This document shows positions 9,140 through 20,566 of a stretch of 64,000 nucleotides of DNA, in pieces (positions within the stretch are counted from its first letter, which is position 1; each line of letters starts with the position of its first letter). Below the pieces are notes generated by a model. That model was not told the origin of the DNA, made no database searches, and saw only the letters and a program-made list of their open reading frames with translations. Origin of the DNA: JBDHUW01 sp964642385. GTDB taxonomy: Bacteria; Patescibacteriota; Gracilibacteria; Absconditabacterales; Absconditicoccaceae. Where the stretch lies: contig CAZXON010000003.1 in assembly GCA_964642385.1 (NCBI GenBank), forward strand, positions 26,342 through 90,341, written 5' to 3'. The position numbers were made by a program, and so were the translations under genes.

Positions 9140-12070
9140 ATGGAAGACAATATAAATTATGAGAAAAAAGTAGATGCGTATCGTGCTGACATGTTGCCTG
9201 AAGAGCTCTTGATTTTAGATTCTATCAACGCTGAGCTAAAAATAAATAAATATTCTATTAGCTGAAAAACAGATAATGAGTTGTTAAGCATCCCAGATGG
9301 TTTTGATCTCTATGGCGCAGAATGAAAAGCTTTGTTTTGAAACGACATAAAAACGTTCTCAGATAAAGAAGTATGGGAGAAGTTTTATAAACTCAAATTT
9401 GATATAGAAAAAAGATATTTACTGCCAACTATTTTATGAGATTTCGAGGATCCCGAAAGAAAGCTTAGTCTAGACGCTGTTTTGAATCTAGATTATGAAG
9501 GGATAGATAAAATGCTCAACTCGGACGATGAAAATCAACAGAGGTTTTGTCTTAATTTTATAAAAGATGTTGCAACCTACACATGATTAACTACGGGCAT
9601 GAGAATGGATTTAATGAAAAAAATCAATGATACATTGATAAAAAAAATAGCAACTCATACATGACTTGCAAAAGAAATAGAATGAGCTACGTCAGGCTTG
9701 TTTCTTCACTCAGACATGAATCAAGAAATGGTTAATCTAAGTTTTAGTTTTTTTGTTGGATTTTTTGAATGATTGCCCATGCATATTGCAAAAGAATTTA
9801 GCCCTTATAACTGGTTGGAGTCGTTAATGAAGAAACACAAAAACTTGCAACCACCAAATGATATAAACAACCTATCAAAATCTATCCAAGAAAAGTTCAA
9901 TGTAGATATGCTTTTATATTTTTATGCAAATTTAACAAATTTTGAAATACCTGCGGTTTCTCTAGAAACAACTCTATCAAACATGGAATCAATGATAATA
10001 AATTCTTTTCCTAGTAATGTGTCTTGAGTGTTTTTTATCGACTGATTGTTGCTTTATTTACAAAAAAATAATCAAATAGAGGCATTTAAACAAATATTTT
10101 GAACTTTCAGTGAATCGAAGAGGGCAATTTTCATATATTCTTTTTTATTTTCTGCACAATACTACAATAGTGAAGAATGTTTCTCTCTTGTTGAAGAACT
10201 CATGTGATGAGATGATGGTATAAAAGATATTCTTAAGGCGCTCATAGCAAGATGAGAGTCTGAATGGGAATTACACAAAGCTTTGTATAATAGATACTTT
10301 CCATGATTCGAAACTAACCCTAATGATGAAGTACGAAAAAGCGTAGTAAGCAGAATCCAAGGCCAGATAGACCCTTACGCATATCAAGTATTGAGGCGTG
10401 TGTCGCTAGAAATTGCTAGGGTAAATGTTAAAGAAATAGTAACAAATTCAAAAAACATTTCCCAACAGATCAAGGCGTTAGAGGGAAAATCACTAACTGC
10501 CAATGATATAGATCGAATCAATGAACTGATACAACAACAGCCAACAGAGGAGCTGAAACAAAATATTCGATATGAATGTGTATTAAATAATCCAAATGAG
10601 TTCGTAGGTAAACTTACCAATTTTGATACGAACCAAATATTTTGATTTGATAAAGAGTTATTTGATGCGTTATTCGCAAATAGCCCTGATCGGCATGATC
10701 AGCAAAAGTTGAGAGATGATTTAATTAGAGGATCAGAACTCCTCAAAGAGACTGGGAATCTAAATATTATAAAAGACTTGTTTGAGGTCTATAATCTTAC
10801 ATGCTACAAAAGATATTCCAAAGAAATCCTGAAACAGATGGTGGAAAATAAAGATAAACCAACATGAAAGCCCGTATTCCCTATTTTTATGACAAAGAGA
10901 GACTATAATTGAGCTCTGGGTCGAGTATTAAATGATGGCTGAGAAGTAGCTAAAATGATGACAGAATTTGATATTAGAATTTTTGAACCAGGTGATAATA
11001 ATGAAAAGTTTTTTGGACGTTCTGGAATATTGGACAGATTTTATACAGAATATATAGCCAAAGGATGAAAACGAGAAAATGTTAATTCTATGATAGGTAT
11101 GCATTGAAATCAATTTAATATACTAAAGGTAAAGCCATTGAATCCTAAGGAAGATATTTCGTTTCAAGATAGAGATCTTTTTCTCGTATTATCAAAATAT
11201 CTAAAATGATGAACTGTTTCCTTGCTTTCGTGTTCTACCTGATCAAATGATAATTGAGAGTCTAATGTCGCACAATCTGCTGCTAAATTTTTGGGTAGCA
11301 GAGTTATGGCACCACACAATGACAGTAATCTTGAAAGTATTGTGTATAATAAATCTTGATGAATAGAATTTACGAATTATTTTGGCAATACGTCTACCGT
11401 AATTTATGATGGGCGTGAAGATATAGAATCTACCGAAGATATCATAGACATAGATGAAGACAGTGGAAATGACATAGATATATTGGGAAATGATGGACTC
11501 TGAGCAGTTGATTTTGCCATACAGACATGATCTCTTTGAGATGTTTCAGTTGAAAAAACGGAAACTGAAAATAAATGGAAAATAAGCAAATGAACTGATG
11601 TTGTTTTTGTAGAAAAAAAACAAAATAATTGAAAATTCGTACTTTCGATTGATGCTACTTGAAGTGAGAGTGTGTCTTTAGAGTTACCATATACGGCATT
11701 TTCTAAGTGACTACCAAAGCGCATTGTGGATTTTGAATGAAATTCATCCCAAGAAGAGAATAATTTTAAAGTGGAGTCGGATTCAACCATCAAACTCAAT
11801 ATTGTAAAATCAGGAACCTGAGCGCAAGAGACCAGTTTAAATAAAGATCGCATCTATAATAAAGGCAAAAATATACTCATTGATATCCAAGAATATACTG
11901 ATGTGAGCTGAATAAATATATATGACGTTGGTTGAAAATTAGTCAAGAATATCATGGGCGTTGATCACACACCAGTAGAAGTAGATATGAATTGAGTGCC
12001 CAGTGGTATGTACATCGTGACTATCAACAAATCTGGGTTGTCATCATCAACAAAAATTATTTTACCTTAG
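9140..12070 (+). CDS. large protein with caspase-like cysteine-peptidase motifs and a sorting-domain-like C-terminus
   Basis: The frame encodes 976 residues with more than 30 TGA-Gly codons. Residues 1 to about 590 are charged, helical and unrecognised. A segment then follows with MIGMHGNQF (His 655) and, 43 residues on, VSLLSCSTG (Cys 698), then VAQSAAKFLGSRVMAP. The HG...SCxTG spacing and the trailing LA..LG..V.AP pattern resemble clan CD cysteine peptidases and relatives (C80/CPD, DUF4347). Acidic repeats near residues 755-785 precede beta-rich segments. Residues 925-976 (INIYDVGGKLVKNI..., VPSGMYIVTI) look like a type IX secretion-type sorting domain or FlgD-like Ig fold. No N-terminal signal peptide is visible. 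The domain calls are by motif only. Confidence 0.6.
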
Positions 12071-12201
12071 TGCGATCTCGTGTCATTTTCAATCAATAAT
12101 TGTACTTCGAAATACCTGACGTGATTACATTAAAAAATATTTTTTTATTTAGCCCTATTCCGTTTCAGGCGAGCTGTTCGTGGGATTGGTATTTCCCTTT
12201 T

Positions 12202-14268
12202 TTATGTAGTTCATTCTGATGATGCTTTAGGTGTCTCAGGCGCGTCAGGCGTGTCAGTCGGGTTAGAACTCTCAGGCGTGGCTTTTTTTTGTTGTGAATC
12301 AGAAGCAAAAAGGACAGATCTTTCATTAATAGTTCACGTTAAGGCACTTCCTGTCAATTCTGCACTTACCACTTTGATGAACGCTTTTCCTAAATCTTCT
12401 GTTATGTTAAATAACTTATCGGCTTGATCTGGATTAAATTTTCTCAACGCTTGTTTTTCCGAGTCAGTCAAACCGTACGTTGTAGAATTGGAATTTATTT
12501 TTTTTATTAAATTAGGATTGTTTGATGCATATTTTGTAAGAAGGGTTTTGAGATTTGCTCAACTAGAAACTGTAATTTCTGTTTTACCTTGTTCTGCTGC
12601 CTTCTCCTTGATTGCACCCAAATATTCAGAAATGCTGTCTCCTTTAAAATTTCATAGTTCGGTTACTACTCCCTCTCCAATATCGTTTAATTTTCAAAAA
12701 TCAACACCTAAGCCTTTTTCTATTAAGCTTCATACACCAGTTTCTCAAAATTTTCTTGCCAAAGTTTGTCTTTCATTAGTTTGCTTGTCTTGAAATTTAC
12801 CTTTATACTTGTTCATCAGAGCTTGTGGCGCTCAAGCAAGTCATCACAGTGAAACCTTTTCACCCATTCATCACATAGGTATAACTTTTGCTCATGCGAC
12901 AAGACTCTTTCCCAGTTTCATGATGCCATCATATGTTGATGATGCAATTTTAGATGTATTTGCCGTTATGCCGACTACTCATCGAAGAAGAAGGATACTC
13001 ATTGTTACTAAGATAACATATCAAACCACACCTCAAGCAAAGTCTGCAATATCTTTAAATAGATCACCTTGGAGTATAACATTTGTGCCAGGAGCAGTAA
13101 ACGAACTTGTATCTTCTGCTTCTCTTGCAATGCTTGCGCCTTGCCCAAGTGGCACCGACACTCTAGTTACTGGTTTCTTTTCATCTGTCACGTTTTTTGG
13201 AGCCCCACCTAAAACATAAAACATACTACTTGTTAGTATCAGCGTTATCGCCATCCCTGCAATAGTTAGAACCGGAGCAAATATCATTCCCACAACTTCT
13301 TTCAAAGAAAGCAGGTCGTTAATGCTATTTCATCCAACTTTCCCTTCGACTTTTGGCATTTTAGAGAGCCCCTTATCATTAAAAATAACCAAAAGGGGAG
13401 AAAAAATAATTATAATCCGCAAATACAGGACTCTTTTTAAGTTTATGACAAATAGGGCTATGATTGGAGCCAAAAACATTATAAGGATAAAAATTTTGAT
13501 AATTCATGCTAAACTTAAATCACTTCGTGTAGACGTTTCTTCATCAAGAATATTAAATTCTTGAAGTCTAAATATACTCATTCACATAAATATAAGAGGG
13601 CCACTCATGTCATTAAAACGAGACCAAACTTGATCTAGCTTATAATCTCTGCCTTCTGTTTGATTTTTATTGACTGCAACAATGGGATTTTTACATTCTA
13701 ATTGGACTCTAACTGTATCTTGAACAGTAGCAAGAAGTGATTTCATTTCCATTTCACTCTTTTTATTTGTTTTGAAAAATGCTTGTGGGATAGCACCAAC
13801 AGCTGCGGTACCAATGTTAGAGAGATCAATTGCAGCTCCCATCACAAACCAACTCATATTTACAAGTACAGTAGAAACGAGCACTTTGGGAAGAAGCGCT
13901 TTGATATTAAATGCATCTTTTCCGATCACTCATCTAGCGATTTGATAAATAAGCAATCAAGCAATCGCAAAGTTAGCAATATTTTTCATATAGTTCCATA
14001 GTGTCCAGAGGGTTTTATCCAGACCGATTCCTGACGCATATACCCATTCATTACTCATCAATTGTCCTGCGAGAGTAGCAATTATTACCCATATCCACGA
14101 TCATATCCTTACTACCACATCAAATATAACTCCAATTATGTCATTTGTTGTATCTAATGTGGAAATATCAACACAATCGGTTCAAGTAACTGCAGCAAAA
14201 ACACTATCCCATGGGAGGAAGAATGCTAGGGCAAGGACTACTATCAGATAGAAATATTTTTTCTTCAT
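12202..14268 (-). CDS. VirB6/TrbL-like polytopic membrane protein (paralogue A)
   Basis: Product of 688 residues with an N-terminal signal sequence (MKKKYFYLIVVLALAFF... ending near FAAV). At least six hydrophobic segments follow, including VIFDVVVRIGSWIWVIIATL, LVSTVLVNMSWFVMGAAI, IFILIMFLAPIIALFVI and VGMIFAPVLTIAGMAITLI. The C-terminal tail is Pro/Thr-rich (DTPDAPETPKASS). The layout matches the TrbL/VirB6 inner-membrane component of type IV secretion systems as found in CPR genomes. It is a paralogue of the upstream gene, 38 bases away, and the two probably form an operon. TGA encodes many Gly. Confidence 0.7.
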
Positions 14269-14306
14269 GGTGTATGTAATCGGTCTAAATATTACTCACT
14301 ATTTTT

Positions 14307-17153
14307 TTATGGATTTGTTGTTGTATTAGGGTTATTTGTTCATGATTGTGTAGTTGGAGTTGCTGTTGGATTGGTGTTGTTTGTTCATGATTGTGTAGTT
14401 GTTCATGATCAACTAGCTGGTTTAGTTTTATTAGTATTTTTTGCTCCATTGCTTGGTTTGTTTGTTTTAGTAGGACGTAAGACATTTTCAACATCTTGAC
14501 GGGTAGTATCGCCAAATGTTTTTGTAATCCAATCACTTAATTCTTTTTCAGCCACTCATTTATTTTCATCACCTTCTGCTAGTTTTATTTTTTTAATATA
14601 TTCATCATACTCACTTATCAGTGATTCTTTTTCTGTTTCTGATGCTTCTAATTCAATTCGTTTTTCTTTATCGTCATTTGGATTGATTTTGACAATTTTT
14701 TGTATTACCCCATTTGTACCAATTTTATACGTTTTTTTTGCTTTATTATTATTATCGATAATTTGTTGCAAGTAATCCTGTATATTTTTATCTACATCGC
14801 CGTTTGTTTTGTAGAAGAATTTCATATTACTGACGATCTCGGATCATTTTCCTTCGCCTAAATATGCATCTCCATAAGCAGCTAGATTAGTCAAGAATCT
14901 GGTTCATTTTGCAGATTTCGGATCATACACTTCGCTTGGTAAATCGAATTTGTCACTGCTACCCATTTTTGCATTTAATGCATTGAAATATCCAGTTAAT
15001 CCTGCAATTTGTGATGCGTTTTCATTTAAATCCTTGAATAAAGAATCGTCTGTCACAATGCGATTTAACTCTCCAAGTGTCGTTTGCATGTTTGCGTCAC
15101 TCTTCAGTGTTGCGTTAGTAGCTGCGCTAATTTGTTCTTCCAGTTTTCTATCTTTTCCTAGTAAGTTATTTCCAATTCAATCTATAATATCTGCCGTTTT
15201 TGATACTTGTTGTCCGGGAGCGTTGGTGATTTTTGAAGTAATTTCTTTGACTGCTCATGTGATACCTCATATGCTTCAATATCCGCCACCTGGCAATGGA
15301 ATAAATTGAAGTCATCACGCAAATCATTTCGCTACTCATTCTATACTTTCTACTGTTTTCGCTGTTAGTTCATTTGTCTTGAGTGCAGCCATAACGACGA
15401 ACCACATGAGACCAATTCCAAAGATATTCATAATAATCCAAGCAAAATAATCTGTTATTCCGGCTCAGAAATTTAATGACTTACTACTTATGCATAGGTT
15501 CGTGATTCATACATCGTAACATGACGCTCCGTCTATAACCTTTGAACGCACTCACACCGTCTCCAATGATCAATTTCTTGCAAATCATTCGCTCAAAGCA
15601 CTTAACATTATTATAGACAAAGAGAGAGCAAACGTGACAACAACAGGCAAGAGAATAAGCGATAATATACTCTTTAGTGTAAACTTTTTGGTAAGTGGGT
15701 TGTCTTTAGGTAGTATGTCTCATGCTATACCCAGCGCTATCAATGGAGAAAAAGCAATTATAACCCACAAATATGCGACCCTCATGATCAGAACAACAAC
15801 TAGTGCAATTAACGGAACCAAGAATCCAATCATAATTGCGATCTTCAACAATGTTTCTATCGTAAGAGTCGCTGTCGTTTGAGGAGCATCTAAATGAATA
15901 CTAGATAACCCCAAAATTGATGCATACAAAGAAAAAAATGATCATTGTTTTCACATTCCCTTTCTAGCAAGATTTCACAAAAATGTACAATTTGATGTTT
16001 TGATGCGTTCTACATCCTCATCATATCATTTAGGATCGATCTTCACACCGCAACCCCTGTCTTTTACAAAGTCTATTCTAGAGTCTATAATCATTTTTTG
16101 CATAGCTTCACTTGCGGGTTCCATAGATGTGCCGTCTGGTGCTACATTTATAGTTAGAACGTCTTGTCAATAGACACAATATCCCTCATTGATTTCTTCT
16201 TTTTTCACTGTTAGAGGTAAAACCTTATCTTTACCTGCTTTTTCTGATTCTGGGGTAACATCTTCTGCTAGTTTATAAGCATCCATGAAATCTGTTCCCC
16301 ATTTTATTTTTTTTTCTTCAATTAAGCACGGAAGAATGTATTTCTTTGGTAAGTTTGCTCATTCCCACGTATAAAGCATAACAAGATTGTCGTTTTTGGC
16401 CACCTTCGTATTTAGCTTTACTGATGTTTTTATTCCTAGTATAGGTCTACTCGCAACCGTTTCATCTATGATATTCAATGGTAGTGATCACAACCCAGCG
16501 GTAAGCACTATCGAAAGATCCACCAACGCTCACATAATAAACCAACTTGTTTGTACGCCAACACTGGAGAGCAATAATTTCGTGATTATTTTGGTCACAT
16601 TTGTTGTGTCAGATTTTCATGATTTAATGTCAAAAATATATTTTAGCACTTGTCGCAAAAATATAAATCAAATGATGAAATTGGCGAAATTCCTTGCTAT
16701 TTGCCAAAATTGCCAAAGCGCTTTATCTAATCAGAAGACTTCGCCGTAGACCAAAGAGTTATCCATTGCGATGCCGGCAATCCAGAGGAATGGCCATATA
16801 AATATATAAGCAGTTTTAAGAATACTCTGTAATAACTGCACGAAGTCCACATCGGCGCCTTTTTTAGCGGGATCTGTTTGTACTCATCCTGTTGTTCCGC
16901 CTGTAGCGAATGCAACCGTTTTTTGAAATGTATATGTTGCATCAAAAACGCTTTGAGAGTGTGTACTATCTATCTGGGAACTTTGATTGATAGCCACGGT
17001 ACTTACTGTTTTGGTGGGACTCTCAGAGTGCGTTGGGTGTGAAAAAAAATTAGTGTACCCCAAAAGTACTGTGAGGAAAAGGACTGCTCCACCAATTGTT
17101 TTCATGAGCGTGGTTGTTTTACTTGTTCCCTTTTGTTTTGCTACTGTGTTCAT
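14307..17153 (-). CDS. VirB6/TrbL-like polytopic membrane protein (paralogue B)
   Basis: Product of 948 residues. An N-terminal membrane segment (TIGGAVLFLTVLLGYTNFF) is followed by a Ser/Thr-rich linker, then several membrane helices (TAYIFIWPFLWIAGIAMD, SSVGVQTSWFIMGALVDLSI, IMIGFLVPLIALVVVLIM). The segment VAYLWVIIAFSPLIALGI corresponds to VLYLRIIIIFSPLLVIF in paralogue A. The C-terminus is a low-complexity Asn/Thr/Ser/Gly tail with repeats of TTQSGTNN encoded by near-identical DNA units. Like its neighbour it is probably an inner-membrane channel component of a T4SS-like machine. The frame contains no TAA or TAG over 948 codons. Confidence 0.7.
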
Positions 17154-17224
17154 GCAAAGATATGCAAAATAAAATACTATACCTTAGTATAAACACAAAT
17201 GCTTGAAAAAGAAAAAAGTATCGA

Positions 17225-18505
17225 TTAAAGAATATTTAATTCAGATAATAGCGTGCGATATTTCTCACTTTCAGTTCAATATCTTGACAAAATGTATTTT
17301 TTCACTAATTCCTTCCAATCTAGGAGTGATTGTTGGAGATTGTATTGAGAAATATCCAAAAGCTCGGTCATGTCTTCTTGCGTAGAAAGTTTTTGTTTGT
17401 ATTGAATGTCGTGGATGGTCTCTCTGATCTCACTAGAGAGGAGTTGTTCTATGTCCGATATGTTTTTTTGTGTGTAAAAAATGAGTGATATGTCACTTGC
17501 ATCGAACGTCGGGATTGCTCAAGGATCTATGTTTTCTCCAAACCAACTTATGTGGTTTTTGTAGACGTTTTGGTAAACAGCGGTTATCGTTTCGTTCGTG
17601 ATTGATTGGTCGGTTGTTCAAACGCCTGTCGCATCAAGATCCAATGTCAAATATGGGTTTATATTGATTCCTTTTCCTGCTCGTAGATTTTTTTCTGGAT
17701 CGTACTGCCAAAATCGCTTTTGTTGATCGCGCTCGGTGCTAGAGGAGTGCCATGTGCTTCCCACGCAAAAATAGTTTTTGTGGGTAAATGCTTTGTGGAG
17801 ATGTCCAGAGATAACCGTAGGCACAACCTCCATTCGCAGATGATGCAAGGAAATATCTTTGTAGTCAAACTTCGCAAATTGTCATGGAAACGATGTGTTT
17901 GCGGTATAGTAATGATGCACAAGTATCGGTTTTTTTTCTGCTGTCGTGTCGGAAAAATATATCTCAAAAAGGGTCATATTTAACGCTCAGGATAGTTGTT
18001 CGTTGCTGTTTTTGGAAGCCAACAAACGGATGCTTTCGCTGAAAAGACTCGGCGCGTCTGCGAGCGATCAGGGGATACTGGTAGCATATTTTTCCAGAAA
18101 AGTTTCTTTTTGTGTGTGTAAAAATTCTTTGTTGAATGGCAAAAAGAAAAACTCTTTTCACTCTATAAGATAGGTGCTTGGCTCGGTTACAAAATGTATT
18201 TTATTTTCACTTGTGCGTGCATTGAGAATATCGGCGATTTTTTTTCATTCGTGATAGATGAAATGCTGATTGAGCCAGTCGTGATTGCCAGCCATAACAT
18301 ACACATTTTTGCCCTCATCCCAGAGCGAGAGAAAAAAATCAAACAAATCAGCAAGCGCCTGGCGATCGTAACTAAACATATACATATAATCACCCAAGAA
18401 AACTATATTTTTTTCTGCAGGAAAACCATCCACAAACTGGCGTAGTTCCTGGAGAATTTTGGCGCTTTGTTTCGCATTTATGTGCACATCTCAAACAAAC
18501 AGCAT
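17225..18505 (-). CDS. Mre11/SbcD-like metallophosphoesterase
   Basis: The protein has 426 residues with all calcineurin-like phosphoesterase motifs in order: GDVHI near the N-terminus (Gly from TGA), GDYMYMF, AGNHDW, then VHHYY and GHLHK in the second half. These bind two metal ions. The start ATG at 18505 gives MLFVGDVHINAKQ, which places motif I where the family has it. The C-terminal 130 residues are helical with no recognised domain. The short DNA-capping region suggests an Mre11/SbcD-type nuclease, but no sbcC/rad50 partner lies adjacent, so a general phosphodiesterase is also possible. Confidence 0.75.
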
Positions 18506-18548
18506 AATGCTAGTATATATTTTCCATTTGGTTTTTGTAGGGGAGATT

Positions 18549-18560
18549 GAGACCGGTCTC
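18549..18560. promoter_or_regulatory. 12-base perfect palindrome between two minus-strand genes
   Basis: GAGACCGGTCTC lies in the 133-base spacer between the antitoxin-like gene end and the phosphoesterase start. A perfect GC-rich palindrome in an AT-rich spacer could be an operator or a restriction-modification-relevant site. Nothing else in the spacer supports a choice. Confidence 0.3.
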
Positions 18561-18638
18561 ACGGATGCATAAAATTGGCGGATGACAAGGGGACGGCTAC
18601 CCTGTGCTTTACAATACTTACTGAAAGAGTTTTGAAAA

Positions 18639-18902
18639 TTATGATATTTCTTCTAGTAGCTTATTTATATTTCTGATTTGTTTCTGTCATTTTTTGCTTG
18701 AGAGGTGCTTTTTGATTCCTGTATCAAATATATTTTCTAAAAGAACATCTTGTTGTATTTCTACTATTTTTGTATCGCTTATAAATTTGACAAGGAATAG
18801 TTTTATGATGAAATTTAAATTACTTCCTAAATCTTCAGCTTTTTTTTGAGCTTTGTCTTTGATTGTTGCAGGGATTCTCATATTTAATTGTGCTGTACTC
18901 AT
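18639..18902 (-). CDS. RelB/DinJ-like antitoxin (orphan)
   Basis: The product has 87 residues. MSTAQLNMRIPATIKD follow the short beta strand plus helix pattern of ribbon-helix-helix antitoxins of the RelB/DinJ type, followed by helices (KAQKKAEDLGSNLNFIIKLFLVKF). One TGA (Gly) near the C-terminus must be read through to reach TAA at 18639. No toxin gene is evident on either side: the neighbours are a phosphoesterase and a YhcG-type nuclease. It may be a transcriptional regulator or a remnant of a toxin-antitoxin pair. Confidence 0.6.
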
Positions 18903-19088
18903 TTTGATTACAAAAAGGAATAAATGTTTGATATACAGAGTATAGCGATTCGCCAGAGAATTGCAATAGATTTTTTAGATTAGGGGATAAACAAAATAAA
19001 AAAATTCACCTTGCATATTCTTTATTTTACTGATAATTGATATTTGCTCTTAAAATATGATTTTACATTCATTAATTATATCGAAAAA

Positions 19089-20102
19089 TTACTCATCTGT
19101 CCCTACAATTCCATTAACTTTTTCTTGCAACTCTTCTTTATTTGGTAAATATAGTTGATATTTGGAAACAAAAAGTTGATTCGTGATTCATCCAAGAGCA
19201 TATTCAACCATAGCATGTTCCTTATCTTTTGCTAAGATTATACCGATTGGTTCATTGTCTCCTTCGGTCATTTCTTCTTTTTTAAAATAATTTAAGTACA
19301 TGTTCATTTGCCCTATGTCTCAATGTTTGATTTTTTTCGTTTTCAAATCTATCAAAACAAAGCATTTCAAAATTCTATGATAAAAGACAAGGTCGATATA
19401 ATAATGCGTATTATTGAGTGTTATTCTGTATTGTCTTGCAACAAAAGTGAATCATTTTCAAAGTTCCATTATGATTTTTTGTAAATTATCGATTATCTTT
19501 TGTTCCAGATTTGATTCCGAATAGATACTATTTTCACTGTATCACAAAAAATCCAGTATATATGGATCTTTCAGGATATCTTTACTCTCTTTAATTGTGA
19601 TTCATTTCTTAGATAATTCCAAAACTCATTCTTTGTCTTTAGATAATGCTAGTCTTTGATATAACGAACTTTCAATTTGTCTTTTCATCTCTCTCGTACT
19701 TCGATTCTCATTTATCGTTTGTTGTTCATAGAAAGATCTTTCTAAGTCGTTTTCTATAATTAAAAGTTCTGCAAAATGAGTTCGTGTTAATTTTCCAGGC
19801 AGTGCTTGGAAAATTGGATATTTGATGTAAAACTGTCTAATCAAGTACAGATTACTTCTACTAAATCATTTTCCATATCATTTTTTTAGATCTTTTGCTA
19901 GTCTATCAAAAAGTTGTGACCCATATTCTGCTTTCTCTCTGCCATTTTGTTCATATTCAACAATATGTTTCCCTATTTCTCGATAGGTTTCTATCAAAAT
20001 GGTATTAACTTGCTGGTAAGCAAAACTTCTCGCATGATTGAGTAAATTGCCAATAGTTGAAATTAGATCTGTATATTGGACTCATGATTTTGTGTTTAGC
20101 AT
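19089..20102 (-). CDS. YhcG-type PDDEXK nuclease domain protein (DUF1016)
   Basis: Product of 337 residues. The N-terminal half has the DUF1016 pattern: ETYREIGKHIVEYEQNG, then GYGKGFSRSNLYLIRQFY, LTRTHFAELLIIENDLERSFY and MKRQIESSLYQRLALSKDKE. The C-terminal half has the PDDEXK-like core with VLIDLKTKKIKHGDIGQMN and EPIGIILAKDKEHAMVEYAL. Family members are predicted nucleases, often found in mobile or restriction-associated islands. The start ATG at 20102 gives MLNTKSGVQYTDLISTIG. TGA encodes several Gly. It is transcribed away from the pilin region. Confidence 0.88.
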
Positions 20103-20285
20103 GGAAGGACGTAAAAGATAAAATTGCCTTGTTTTCTATATAATGCGTGATAATTATTCTCATTTTCTTAGAAATGACTCTTAAAAAGAAGCGAGTGTGA
20201 CTATCTCAAAAAAGAAATCTACTGACAAAACTATGAAAAAATAGTTGATAAGATCTGTCTGTCTTACGATATCTACCCTTTGCCG

Positions 20286-20520
20286 TCTTCCGTCCTATCG
20301 GTGCGCACCTAGACAATCACAACCTCTCGGAAGTTGCCCTTCGGGCAAACACACCTACTCACAACGGTTTCTCACTCGCCAACAGTTTCAAAAAAAACGC
20401 CGGCCACCGCGCAACCGTCGGTAAAAAAATCGCAAGGCGATTTTTTTATATATTCGTATAGATAGAAACTACTATCAATACGAGAAAATCCATCTTGCAA
20501 TCGTTGCGAGATTCTATAAT
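20286..20520 (+). ncRNA. repeated structured leader, copy 1 (before pilin-FISUMP gene)
   Basis: A block shared with 24311-24494. It contains CTTCCG...CGGAAG arms, a TTGCCC-TTC-GGGCAA hairpin, then a perfect terminator-like hairpin (AAAAAAATCGC-AAG-GCGATTTTTTT, 20423-20447). After the terminator comes a TATAAT box (20515-20520), conserved in both copies. The order (structured RNA, terminator, promoter, pilin gene) suggests a small RNA gene ahead of each pilin gene, or an attenuated leader. The conservation is seen; the RNA call is inferred. Confidence 0.5.
20423..20447 (+). terminator. rho-independent terminator inside leader copy 1
   Basis: An 11-base perfect stem with an AAG loop and seven T on the plus strand (seven A upstream, so it could act on both strands). 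The same element recurs in copy 2. Confidence 0.8.
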
Positions 20521-20566
20521 ACAAACAATGATTAATAACTAACAATTTACCCTTAACCCCAACTGA

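Noticed and set aside
8811..12070. Restriction or abortive-infection operon
   Set aside because: No nuclease, methylase or NTPase motif seen; only the caspase-like dyad can be supported.
14285..14536. Minus-strand 83-residue frame rich in HEQ repeats
   Set aside because: It is a shifted frame of the repetitive C-terminal tail of the VirB6-like gene 14307-17153, which reads Asn/Thr/Ser/Gly repeats in the real frame.
18639..20102. Toxin-antitoxin pair of the RelB-like protein with the YhcG nuclease
   Set aside because: The YhcG family is not a RelE-type toxin and 186 bases separate the two; no evidence of coupling.
20423..20447. CRISPR-like or phage attachment repeat
   Set aside because: Only two copies, separated by genes, each a perfect terminator hairpin; no spacer array.
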